From: Gnetum montanum | Taxonomy: Eukaryota; Streptophyta; Gnetopsida; Gnetales; Gnetaceae | DNA length: 64,000 nt | Direction of reading: 5' to 3' | Assembly: GCA_015680685.1 (NCBI GenBank) | Contig: MNCI01003975.1 | Span: 439,698 to 503,697 of the forward strand | In this document: positions 10,021 through 21,229 of the stretch, piece by piece | How positions within the stretch are numbered: position 1 is the first letter of the stretch | How the letters are laid out: every line of letters begins with the position of its first letter | The notes under the pieces: model-generated | Seen by the model: the letters and a program-made list of their open reading frames with translations, nothing else | What the model was told of the DNA's origin: nothing | Database searches by the model: none | Position numbers and translations under genes: made by a program

Positions 10021-13000
10021 TGTTGTACCCCAATGAGCACCAGGTACATCAAATGTGTATTGATGTTCTATGCTTGCAGGGCCCCATGAGGGACCCTAAG
10101 GATTTTATTTCTGAGTTATGTTATTTTAACCTAAATTTGCTAATTTTTGCTAAGCATAAGTTAGTTTTTTATGCCAAAATGCAATCTATTGTGTGTTAAC
10201 GGTACATTCATTTGTTGTCTTACTATTGTAGGGTGCTACTAAAGCCTATCTTAGTGGTCATGGAGCTCATCAGCATCCTCTCCTACATCAATGAGCCTGT
10301 GCCCAACAAACCTACACCTGACATGAAGTTACACCACCAGGCAGTGTGGTTTCAACCAGGGGCATTCAAATTCCTAGCTTAACTACTATAGCACTTTAGT
10401 ATGATCATGTGGTCACACTTAGTAGTGGAGGCTGCAAGCACCATCATCGAGACATTGTTGGTCGGGAGGCAAATTAAGACATACTATGATTTATGTCTGA
10501 TGAGCCCATGATTGGTGGTAATCAAGCAAGTGGCCTGAGACTAGGTCCCAAGAGTGTTTGTTCCTTAGCCAGGATTTGGAGCATGTTGGAGTTCTCTTGT
10601 TATAACAAGAGCAACACCTTTTTCATTGCCATGCATGTACATACAATATTCTAGAACCCACCTAGGACTATATATTGTGTTGGAGGGTAAGTGCTCTCGA
10701 TTTTTGTTATGTCTTATTATCTTTGGCCATGCTAGATTTGCCAACTGTTGACTACGGATGTCTAATGCCAGGTTTAAAGTTGATGATGAGGGACTTCACA
10801 ATGAGATAGGGGCTCTTGCTTTGACCCGTACCACACTAGAGGTATTTTCTTTTAGTTTGAGCTTTTAAGAGGTAGTTACTGAACAGGTGGGAGAGGACTT
10901 AGAGAACTATCCCACCTAGTACCCGAAGGCATTTGAGCGATGTCGGACCTACGACTAGATAGACAAGGGATGGGCTAGTAGTAAGCCTATCTTTAGAGAG
11001 CTTGTTCTGCCACCACTTGCATCATGCACATCGTTTGTTACACTTGAGTATTTGCTATGTTGACTTAACTTCTATTGCTTATTCTCATGCACCTATTGAT
11101 CACATGATGCTAATGTTACATTTACCTATGTTATAGCTATTGTTACTTTAGGAGAGATAACAATGGTCACCACTGGCCATAATGAGGCCATCCTCATTAT
11201 GAAGTATGGTGATGTAGATGGGATGTAGGAGTGGTTGTGCCATCAGGCCTTAAAGATTCTGATTGGTTAGCTTGTGCATGTTGGTTTGCTGGACCTTTTC
11301 TTGGCCCTTAGCCCAAGCACACCAGTGGTCAAGATGGTGACCAACATTGACTCCTTTAGTGTGATGCCTGCTACTTTGTTACTCACATGCATGGAGTGAG
11401 GGTAGTCTTGGACCTCAGCGATGCCTTCTTCATTGACTTCTTTGGCCTTTCCTCTAAGGTCCTGTCAATCATTGACAAGCCCAACCGAGAGGCAGACCAA
11501 AGAAAGGAGATTGAAGAGTGGCTGGGAACCACTTGCTCTCATAAAGGCATCATGGTTGGGAATGTGCATGTGCTTGAAATCTGGAGACCTTATCCACTTT
11601 TCCGTACCCGTGCCTTTCCTAAGCTGCTCTCCCAAAGAAAGGTCCTTAGGGTGGAGTAGGCACAGGTGATATAGGAGGTCATAGAGGAGGGTACCAGGTT
11701 TAATTAGGCTTCCTCCATCACCATTGGGCTACAGGCAGAGATTACTAGGCTTTACCACAACGTCCATGTGAGGTCTCACTTTCACTTCACATTCTTCACA
11801 GCCTATTTGCAAAGGATTGTGGAGTTCTTGATGATTAGGTATAGTGGGCATTGGGTTGTGCAGGATCGTAGGTAGCTATCCAAGCCATAGGTTAAGCACT
11901 AATTTGCCACCACTCACGTGTAGGACCCTCTAGAGGGGATTAAAGAGTCATATTTAGTTATGACGAAGGCACATTTGGGGACGTCATAGTCACCATATTC
12001 CTATGACAGCGCAAGTGTCCACCAACTATTGTTAGGAATGCAAAGAGAGTGGATTGGTATATTGTAGAGATGATGGGACCTTCCAAGGTGAAAATAAAGA
12101 GGTCGTACCCAACCGAGGAGACTCCCCCTATAGTTGGATAAGCAAGTGTCAAGAAACTCTACCTCAAGATACCCACACTCTGTTCAGTGGTTGTAGGTTA
12201 GAGCACACCATGGATGCATTTGGCTTATGTTTGTTTTTCTTGTTTTGTTTATTTTTATTATACTATGTTAATATTACTATGCTATGTGAGTCAAGAAAGA
12301 AGGCTACTGAGGAAGCAATAGTGATGACAGTAGGCACGACGGATGCAACCCCTCCTCAAGTTGAGGAGGAGGTAGCTCATAGGGGGAGCCACCAGAGACC
12401 CAAAAGATCTCCCACCAACTTGATGTGGAGGAGTTGTTCCACCCTGAGCATGACTTTACCAATCTCTTTGACTATGTGCAGCTGGGAGATCCACCCACAT
12501 TAACATTTGAGGGCTTGCTTGGTGACCACTTTGTGTTACCATCTACTCTTGCCTTTTGTTGCTAACCCTTTAAGTACTCAGTTATCACTAAGTGTTGCAT
12601 TGTGTTTGTATTGTAGTCTCAGACCTTCCTACCATCGATCCACTGCCAGTGCTTGCCCACCGTATGAAGCCATATGTAGAGACACAAGATAAATTCGCCT
12701 TCATGGAAGGCATCGTGGAGGACATGCTAGACCGCATAAAATAGGTAGATCCTAAACTCACTATGCATATCATCTTGCTTGAACTATTTTACCACTTCTA
12801 TGTTTATTCTGTTGTTGATATTGATTTGTTTGCTGTATGCTAACAAGCTCTAAGCTTTGTTGGGACCCAAACTAGGAAGCGCACATGGATGCCATTCCTA
12901 AGTATCCCCATGAGATGGAGTAGGTGCCGCATCATGTGTATGAGGTCATGAGCAAGTGCATGCTTTCTAGTGTGAAGGCATTGTGGACCTATAGGAACTC

Positions 13001-13858
13001 AAATGAGCACCTATGGAAATGTGTGCATGAGTTCCAGGAGGCAATGGTAAGCCTAATCACAAAGAATAAGAACCTCTAGTCTTGTTATGATTTCTTGGTA
13101 CCTTAGGCACAGAAGGATGGTACCTGGAGAACATCAATGATAAATTACACCAAATACTAGTCAGCAATCTAAGGCAAGAACGAGGCTCTGGGTAGATCGT
13201 TGAGCAGCGATTACAAATGGATCTACTCTCTTGGAAGAATCAGGAGTGGAAGAGCTTTAGCACTAAGGTGTGTAAGTTGGGGCATACACAAAAGGACAAT
13301 AAGAACCACTACAAGTGGACGTGGGATACCTACCTGTAGTAGCTTAAGGACAAGTCTGTAAAGGCCTGTTGCCTTGAGATGTTCATTGAGGTGATTAGCA
13401 GGAGCCAAGCCTTTGAGCTATTTTCTTAACATATAGTAGTTAGTGGTTTCCTAGAGTGAGAGATTACCCTACCCTCAGGGAAGAGTTCTATGACCACCTT
13501 TTCTATGCAACCTCCTGCATGGACCATTGTGGATGAGGATAGAATCCTTGCATATGTTGACCTTGGTCACAAGGACTAGACGTGGTTATTAGAGGTTGAG
13601 ATCCTCCGACGCTTAGAGGAGGGCCTCAATAGATTGCCTCCAAAGTGTGATGCAGGATCCTCCCAAGTTCATTGCACTTTTTCTCTTTATGCTTTTTATG
13701 CATCAGCTTTTCACACTAATTTTGTACTTTTACACTTGCTGATGAATTCGTTATTTTACATTATTTTGAAATCGGTACCAAGCAATAACATAGGCCCTAG
13801 TAGAGTAGCAGAGGAGGAGGACGAGGAGCCCCAACCCCTGCCAAACACCATCAGCTAA
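10021..13858 (+). pseudogene. Antisense multi-exon gene-like unit in X1 (copy A), FCP1/NIF-like N-terminal part
   Basis: Opposite in strand to X1. Clear exon at 10232-10686 between TTGTAG and GTAAGT; the next begins at 10772 after GCCAG and joins it in frame; another begins at 11137 after GTTATAG. Copy B (41229-44997) has the same acceptors and donor, with similar exon size (455 vs 452 nt). The 10232 exon resembles an FCP1/NIF-type HAD phosphatase: a KPILVV beta-strand, MWSHLVVE (like the WSS motif), then SNTFFI and NPPRT (like the SNTLxIDD...NPP motif). The nucleophile Asp is Glu. Later exons carry LDLSDAFFIDFFG and WLGTTCSHKG and match no family I know. Stops and shifts show it is now a pseudogene. 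It may be a captured host gene or an element-specific antisense ORF. Confidence 0.5.
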
Positions 13859-14059
13859 GCCAACTTGATGTAGCCCTGCTATTGGGAAATTTTTCACTTT
13901 AACCATTTTGTTACATGGTCATGCTATTCACACCTATTGATAGAGATATAATAAAATTCATACTTTTTATGATGATAATTGTATGTGAAAATTTATATTT
14001 ATTTTGCTGATTATTTAATGTAGATAATAACTAATTGATGTGATTAGGCCATTTCTAGG

Positions 14060-14440
14060 CCCCATGCTAGCTTTAGGCCATGGCAGAAGGGCCATTGCTA
14101 GTTTAAAGCCATTTCGGCCCATGACAATTGCTAGTTCAAGGCCATTTTAGGTCACAAATAAAAGGAAATGGTTGCTAGTTTTGTGCCATGGTAGGCTGCG
14201 GGGTGCCAGTTTTAGGCCATGGTGGGCCATATGCTAATTTAAGGTCTTTTGGGCTATGGCGATGTGAGACAAGTTGCTAGTTTAAAGCCATGGTGGGTTG
14301 TGTAGTGGAAGAAAGATGTTGCCAATTTTAGGTCATGGTGGACCATGCACTAGTTTAAGGTCTTTTCGAGCCATGCATTAGTTTAAGGCCTTTATGGGCC
14401 ACATGTTAGTTTAAGGCCTTTTCGAGCCATGTGCTTTGTT
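14060..14440. repeat. Tandem array of hairpin units, X1 intron end
   Basis: About ten units of 30-50 bp beginning (A/G)TTTAAGG or GTTTTAGG. Each holds a short inverted repeat: GGCC...GGCC (near 14215), GGTC...GACC (near 14331), GGCC...GGCC (near 14387). X2 has the same array at 45215-45560. It lies between the antisense unit and the protease end. Confidence 0.75.
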
Positions 14441-14625
14441 TCTCTTCTTTTCTTTTTTTGCAATTTTAGTCTTATAATTTTTATGTGTGTTTTGATGTTT
14501 TTCTAATGCGTAAAGAGACCAAATGATAATGCATAAGCAAAAGAGGTGAACGCATAATAAAGCAAATAATGTAAAATGTAAGCAACCCTATGGAATGTAG
14601 TTGTGTAAGAAAAAGGCTAATAGGG

Positions 14626-15457
14626 TGATGAGCGACAGGTATCCCTATGCTCAACCATATGAATACGAGCGTACACGTACGATCCAGTCGAATTCCAAGG
14701 ACTAAGTGCTTATGCGCCTTTACAGAACACAAACGAGTTAGTCAGTCGTTGTCTTCCCAAGCTTACTCGTATAGCATGATTGTGTGGTTAAGTAAACTTG
14801 AGGTATATGATTTTTACATATTTTTATGTTTTATGTCATGGTGCTACAAAGGAAGAAGTGAACTAATTAAGTAACCAATTTAGGTTAACTAATCGACTAT
14901 GCTCTAACTAGTCCTAACACCAGCATCCATTCTGACTTGCCGTACACATCCTGAACTAGTGCAACACTACTGGGATTACCAAACGCTAATCGTTACTAGG
15001 TTAGTAAGTGTTCCACGCATGCTTGAAGTGGTCGTACTGAGTGTGCTTACTTGGGGGAGTTAAAAAGGGGAGAGAGAGATCATTAATTAACTAAGGAAAG
15101 CATTAAATAACTATAAATAACATTAAATAAGCAATTCTAAATATTGCAAGGTTTATCACAAAGTTCATTTTTATTTCTGGCCACAAGGTGTGCTCAGGTA
15201 CACAATGCTCAAATAAAGATCCATTCACTTTATGACTCCTACTGTGGGCACTCAAAAATAATTCTAACTCTAAGAAGGGAAAAAGGCAAGAGTTCAAGCA
15301 AGGGACTAAGGCTAATTAACCAACTATTGCCAAACCAAGTGTGCCTGCCTCTTATTTATAGGCGACAAGACAAGCCCTGATATTAGATGTCTTATATCGC
15401 TTGGAAAGCTGCAATATCGTGTATTCGATATTGCAGATGCAATATCACGAATCATCA
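14626..15457 (-). repeat. 3' LTR of Y
   Basis: Pairs with 23691-24509. TATAAATA box on the minus strand at 15360-15353, with GATATTG/CGATAT-type palindromes (15380-15450) upstream of it at the U3 start. Bounded on the left by the target duplication. Confidence 0.92.
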
Positions 15458-17253
15458 TACCTCCACAATTGAATGAAAACTTGTCCTCAAGTCCCTTACA
15501 AAATATTGGGAAGGTATGCGATTTGTGACTGAATGAGAATTGACAGTGATAGGGAATAACAAACTTAAAGTGCCCGATGAACGGACCAACAAACATATTA
15601 CAACATTGGTGTTCATGCCCTTTGTGGTGAACACTGTACATAGATGACATCCAGATCCTCATCTGATAGCTTGAAGAGAAAGAGAGAGAGAAAAGAAAAT
15701 AAGGCACGTTGTTGTTGATGTCAGAAATGTGCACTCCATTGTTCATCCATAGCCACATGGCCAAACTTGTTCCTTGCGTAAACACTTTAGCTCCAGTCCA
15801 TCCTGAGTGCTTCCTCCTATCCCAGTTCATTGTTCGTGTAATCGCCATCTGTACACACAACATAGTCACAAATTAGCAAGGATAGATAAGCCATAATGTA
15901 GTTGATACCTTGCCTCAATATAAGTGCATTGGTTGGGTTGTGGGTATGGCAGATACTGGGTTAGAGGCTTTTAACTGATAACTACCCAAGGTGTAGGGGT
16001 GAGATAGGTGATTGAATGGAAAAAGTTTTGATAGTGCCCCCATGAGTAAGAGCGAACCTCCAATAGCGATAGGGTGGAAAAATTGAAGGAATAATGAAGA
16101 TGAGGGAAATAACAACGGTGAAGCCAATAAAATGGATGTCATGGATGGGGATGAAACAAGAAATGGTTGATTGCAAAGAATGTTTAAGGGAAAGAACTTA
16201 ACAATTGCACCAAAAAGGAATGCCAGTGGATCCTCCCCAAAGTAGGCTCATGCCTTTTATGCCCTAACAAACTTGCAAACCAAAGAGTCCATAGGATCTT
16301 GGAATGACATATGGAAACAAAGGTTAAGAACTTACCCACAAGAGTTTACCGAAGACTAACAATGCATCAACTAAGACATAGACTAATCATAAAATTGGCA
16401 ATGAGGTGGAATATGGAAAGAAATATGGAAGGGGAGGAGGAAATGCAATGGAATCCCAAGAGCAAGGTTGTGTAAAGTCCCTTGTGTATTCTATGGTTAA
16501 GGTGATTGAATAAAATTCATCCCAAGTCCAGACTCACCAACCACATCTAGTGACCTTGCATCAATACATTTGACCAACCCATCCTCATGAAGCAAAAAAA
16601 TGCATCCATCGAGTCACCAAGATTCCAAGGAGAGAAAGATAGGAAAGCAAGAAGCAAGAAAGGGCTTTAGGTAGAGGGAACCTTCAGGCATACGTAACAT
16701 GTCTTTCCAGTGGCATAACCAGTGTTTGCAGCCCATGTTTATTTATTATGTCTAAGGGGTGTGCTTTGAATTCCCAATAGTTTTTCTTTTCTTTTTTTCT
16801 TTTTTGCATGAGAACCACACCATGCAAAGAATTATTTAGATTTATTCAACTTCCTGATATTTGGTCAATAGTAGAATGGCAGAAAACCCATGAAAAGTAT
16901 CCAAGTACCCAAGAGAATAGCCAACACAAGTGCATCAAATCCCCTTGAAGTCACACCCTTTTCAACCATTGAATCCTTCCTTGGTTTAAAGAATACCAAG
17001 TTACCAATTCATTAATAAGTTTATTTAGAAAAAGGGACAGTACAGTTCCAAAGGCAAAGGAGATCACAACATTGGGACTCATTGCATGTTTTATCAAAAG
17101 AACCATATCTTATTACCAACATTGAAGATCAAAGGAAAAAATCAAACATTAGCAATCAACATTATTATAGTCCAACCCACCATCATGAGCACTTATTATA
17201 TGATGAATGAAAGTAAATCGAAAAAAGAAATAGTAAGAATGTGAACAATGGTG
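15458..17253 (-). other. Post-integrase region of Y
   Basis: 1.8 kb between the integrase end and the 3' LTR, the place where Athila elements often carry an extra, env-like ORF. I see no convincing protein: the 181-codon frame ending at 15324 runs through the PPT into the LTR. Blocks match W, e.g. GGAAAGACATGTTACG-like sequence near 16700 (W near 31540) and GGGGAGGATCCACT near 16235 (W near 32200), so part is conserved in the family. Just before the LTR the element strand reads CTTGAGGACAAG then TTGTGGAGGTA, the likely PPT. Confidence 0.55.
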
Positions 17254-18560
17254 TCAAACAAAAATAATTAAAATTGAAAAGATGTGTAAAATAAAAATGT
17301 GTATAAAAAATACAAAAAGAGTTGAGGGCTTAGAATGGTTAGCATTTGTGGCCATCTCCTCCACGACTGAGTTGGAAGGAGGATATCCAAAATAGCAAGT
17401 AGGGTTGTCCACCAATAGAGGTAATATGGATACTGGCTGTTCTAGGCTCATGGAAAGGTTTGGTTTGTTGGATGTTGACCAACAATTCTTATCTAGGCTC
17501 TTAGGTTTGTAAATCATCATGGCTCCTGAAGAAAAAGTTGCATGAATAATATAAGGTCCTTCCCACAACGTTTTAAATTTAGTGCGTTGTGGCACATGTG
17601 TGGGGTTCCAATAAAGAGCCTTATCTTATGGTTGGTACTTAACTTTTCTAATTTTCAAGTTATGATGTCATTTATTAAAAGCCTTCTGCAATTCATTAGA
17701 TGACAGGGTGACTAATCGGTTCTCATCTAGTAGGTTAAAGTTCATTAACCATTCATTTTGTGCTAGATTAAGGTCAAGGTTGAGATCACATACCATAGAT
17801 AGTGTACAAGGTTCTTCTTGAATAGAAAGTGTTGGGAGTTTTCCATACACTAACTTGTAGGGAGAGTAGCCTATAGGGAGTTTCCATGTGGAGTGATATG
17901 CCCAAAGAGCATCATTCAATTTGGTGATCTAGTCTCACCTATATTTGCTAATGGTTCTTGTCAATATTTTCATAATCTCTCTATTGGTTACTTCAGCTTG
18001 ACCATTCACTTGAGGATGGTATGGTGTAGTCAGTTTGTGTTCAACTCCTAAGCATTGCATAAGCTTTTAAAAAGTCGCACCTATAAAATGTGTGCCATTG
18101 ACAGAAATAAGTGCATGAGGCATGCCAAACTTGTTAATGATTTGTTGTTGAACAAATCATGCAATGGTAGACAATGTAAAATCTATAACAGTGGTTGCTT
18201 CTACCCATTTTGTGAACTAGTCAATGGCAACAACAATGTAGGCTTTTCCATTGGACATTGGTGTAATAGGCCCCATAAAATCAATTACCCATATGTTGAA
18301 GGGTTCTAAAGATTGAATCCATTTTTGTGGATCCTCCATCCTAGCAGTCATTCCCCCATCACATTGGCAATGCTCACAAGATTGGACAAAATGATGAGTA
18401 TCTTGGAACAATGTAGGCTAATAATATCCTACAAGAAAAATTTTAATGGATGTTCGTCTCCTAGCATAATGACCCCCACAAGGGTGTTTATGTGCATTTT
18501 GGAGAGCTCTTAATTGATCTACATTAGGAACACACCATCGAACCAAGCCATCAGAACATA
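17254..18560 (-). pseudogene. Integrase of Y (decayed)
   Basis: Element-strand order: a zinc-binding domain with HKHPCGGHY and CEHCQ (about 18490-18360); the core with WVIDFMGP (first Asp, about 18275); the second block reads ISVNGTHF (about 18105), the expected Asp being Val; NGQAEVTNRE (about 18010) keeps the Glu; then the conserved LNDALWAY and YGKLP stretch (17920-17830); and a C-terminal KFKTLWEGPYI (about 17580). Stops split it. The frame ends at 17254, with a hydrophobic tail rich in Phe and Ile after about 17330 that is probably noncoding. No chromodomain, as expected outside chromoviruses. Confidence 0.85.
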
Positions 18561-20110
18561 CTTTATAAAGTTGTCCATTAATTTCCATAAAATACTTGGC
18601 TCAGTGAAGAAACTGTTGTTTCTTTTTAATGTCTAACTCTTGTGGTGTTTGTTGTGTAAGGAGATAGGTAAGAATGCTACTATACTAATTTTTTTTCATG
18701 GTTAATTGATTATTTACTACACCTGCAAAGAGGTATTCAGCAGGAAAGCAATCAAAAAGCGAATATTCATCCTCTTTGTTGTTCTATCTTAACCGAGATA
18801 AATGATTAGCAACAACATTCTCGGTGCCTTTATGATCGATCATTGTAAGATTATGAGCCATCGTATGATGCAAGGGCTCATCGTTGGTTTATTCAGTAGG
18901 AACCAAATTGCACTATGGTCTATGTGTACAAATACCTTATAGCCTAATACATAGTGCCTAAACTTATCTAGTGCAAACAACATAGCCATTAATTCCTTTT
19001 CCGTTGTGGTGTAATTGAGTTGTGCACCAATAATACTTTGACTTGCACAGTGAATGTAATAGGGTCGTTTCTAGTCATCTAACTATGTAAGTATGGCTTC
19101 CAAAGCAAAGTTGAATGTGTCAATCATTATATGGAAGGGTTTGGACCAATCAGGAGCTTGTAGAATAAGTGTTTCTACAAGCTTCTCTTTTAAAGTTTGA
19201 AAAGCTAACTCACATTCTCTAGTCAATTCGAAAGATATATCCTTTTTTGTTAGTTCAACCAATGGTTTTGCAACCCTTGAAAAGTTCTCTATGAATCTCC
19301 TATAATTGCCAGTGTGTCCAATGAATGATTGGATGTCTTTTATAGTTTTAGGTTGGCACGTGATTCCTTGGATGACTTTAATCTTTTCAGGGTCTACCTA
19401 TATCCCTGTTTGTGAAATCTTATGCCCTAATACTATGCCTTCTTGGACCATTAAATGGCTTTTTTGCTAGTTGAGCCTTAAATTGATTTCAACACATTGT
19501 TTTAGTACTTGCTCTAATCAATCCAATGCTTGATCGAAGTACGCTCCGTAGGTGGAGAAATCATCCATGAAGACCTCCACACCATTTCCTATTTGTTACT
19601 AGAAGATACTTAGAACCAAACGTTGAAATGTTGTAGGAGCATTGCACAAGCCAAATGACATATGTTTGTATGAAAATATCCCCCAAGGACTTGTGAACAT
19701 GGTCTTGGCTTGGTCTTTTGGTGCTATTTGGATTTGGTTGTATCCATTGTATACATCCAGAAAACTATAGTAGCGATGCCTTGCAATGGTCTCTAAGACC
19801 TCGTCAACGAATGGCAACAAAAAGTGGTTTTTGAATGTTGCTATTTTTAGTAGCCTAAAGTCTATACACATCCTCCATTTACCTCCATTTTTGGGCACAA
19901 TAACTAGTGGACTAACCCATTCTCTATTAGCAATGGGGTAGATGAACCCAGCTTTTAGAAGTTTTTCAATTTCTTCTTTAACCACTTGCTTCAGCTTTGG
20001 GTTCAATCATCTCTACAGTTGTCGTTGAGGCTTCATGGAGGGGTCAGTGTAAATCCTATGTTGGCATATCCTAGGGTCTATTCTGGTTAATTTGGGATAT
20101 GACCAAGTAA
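18560..20110 (-). pseudogene. Reverse transcriptase and RNase H of Y (decayed)
   Basis: RT begins about 20020 with an open stretch to 19599: EEIEKLLKAGFIYPI, WVSPLVIVPKNGGKWRMCID, YYSFLDVYNGYNQIQI and FGLCNAPTTFQR. After one frameshift the polymerase box reads VFMDDFSTYG (about 19575-19546), both Asp intact. RNase H follows, with VFVHIDHSAI (about 18925) and GTENVVANHLSRL (about 18825-18787). Best preserved RT in the window. Sequence style (LLPFVDEVLE, FGLCNAP) fits non-chromovirus gypsy elements. Confidence 0.88.
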
Positions 20111-20479
20111 AGGCTTTTAACCATTTATTCACCATTTTCAGCAGTCTCTCTTTTTGTTGAGGAGTGAGCTAGCATTAATAATTACTGATTTTTCATTTTT
20201 GAGAAATGTATACTCCATACTAGTGGGCAATGATTTTAACTCCAAGGGCTCTTGCTTAAAGTTGTCAAGGATTTCCAACTTTTCCCAGTTGATGTTTTCA
20301 ATGTCGAGACTTGGAAGTTGGCGATGGACTTACTCTAATGTGTCTATGCTATCGATGTAAGCGTAAGTGAAACCCTTAGTTGGTTTCATGCATATAGTTG
20401 AGTTACTCTCTTGGTCAGCTATCAACCACTGGGTGCCTTCCTATCTTGTGGCTACCACATATAGGCATCTTTGTATGTT

Positions 20480-20960
20480 AGTTACTTGTGCACACTAGTT
20501 GCATGCAGGCAATGTTAAACATTGTACAAACCAAGACTTTTTCATGCAACTACACCCTGTGTCACTATATGCGATGCACGGAACTTTCTTCTTCTTTATC
20601 GTTCCAAAAATATTTTCCTTTAATATCTCTAGGGAAAGATCAGATATTCCTAGGTGTGTGTCAATTGTGCTTAGCCATGCTCTTCTCATTATGATTGGGA
20701 AGTCCCCCTTATAGTTGTTGACTTCAATCACTAGGAAGTCAACTGGATATAACCATCCATAAACAGTGGTAACAATGTCCTCCACTAGTCCTAATGGGAT
20801 AGTGATGGACTGATCGGCCAGCTCTAAACGAATGTTACTCTTTTTTAGTGGAGGTAGGTTCTAGGCTTTGTACATTTCTTAAGAGATTAAGTTGAAACTA
20901 GAACCTGAATCCAAAAGAGCTTTGCATGACTCATTCCCAGTGATTTGTAAAATATATAAG
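20480..20960 (-). pseudogene. Aspartic protease of Y
   Basis: Element strand reads CKALLDSGSSFNLIS (about 20922-20878): the retropepsin DSG triad is intact and followed by Ser-Ser-x-Asn, as in plant gypsy proteases. A stop comes next (AAG/GAA context changed to TAA). Downstream, LVEDIVTTVYGWLYPVDFLV and a GDFPIIMRRAWL stretch (to about 20650) match the flap and C-terminal part. It would cleave the Gag-Pol polyprotein. Confidence 0.8.
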
Positions 20961-21229
20961 AGGACTCCCAAGATCAGAGAATTTCCTAGGAAGATGGACA
21001 ACCTTAATCCAATCGGTAATGGCATGCATCAACATGACCATGTGCGTTGAATGTGGCCTTTGGTTTGAAGGGAGTTCTGAAGTTTCATATGATGGTAAGG
21101 CCTTTGGAGAGTTAGCTACTTGTGATTGCAAGGACTTGGTTGGATTATTGGTCCTAAAGAAAGGTCTCTTCTTTGTGCAATTGTTTGAACCAACAGTAGG
21201 ATGAGGATTAACAGCCCTTGTAGCATTAC

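Noticed and set aside
15324-15869. 181-codon minus-strand frame, the longest in the window
   Set aside because: It runs from the post-integrase region of Y through the PPT into the LTR; no domain, and not kept in W.
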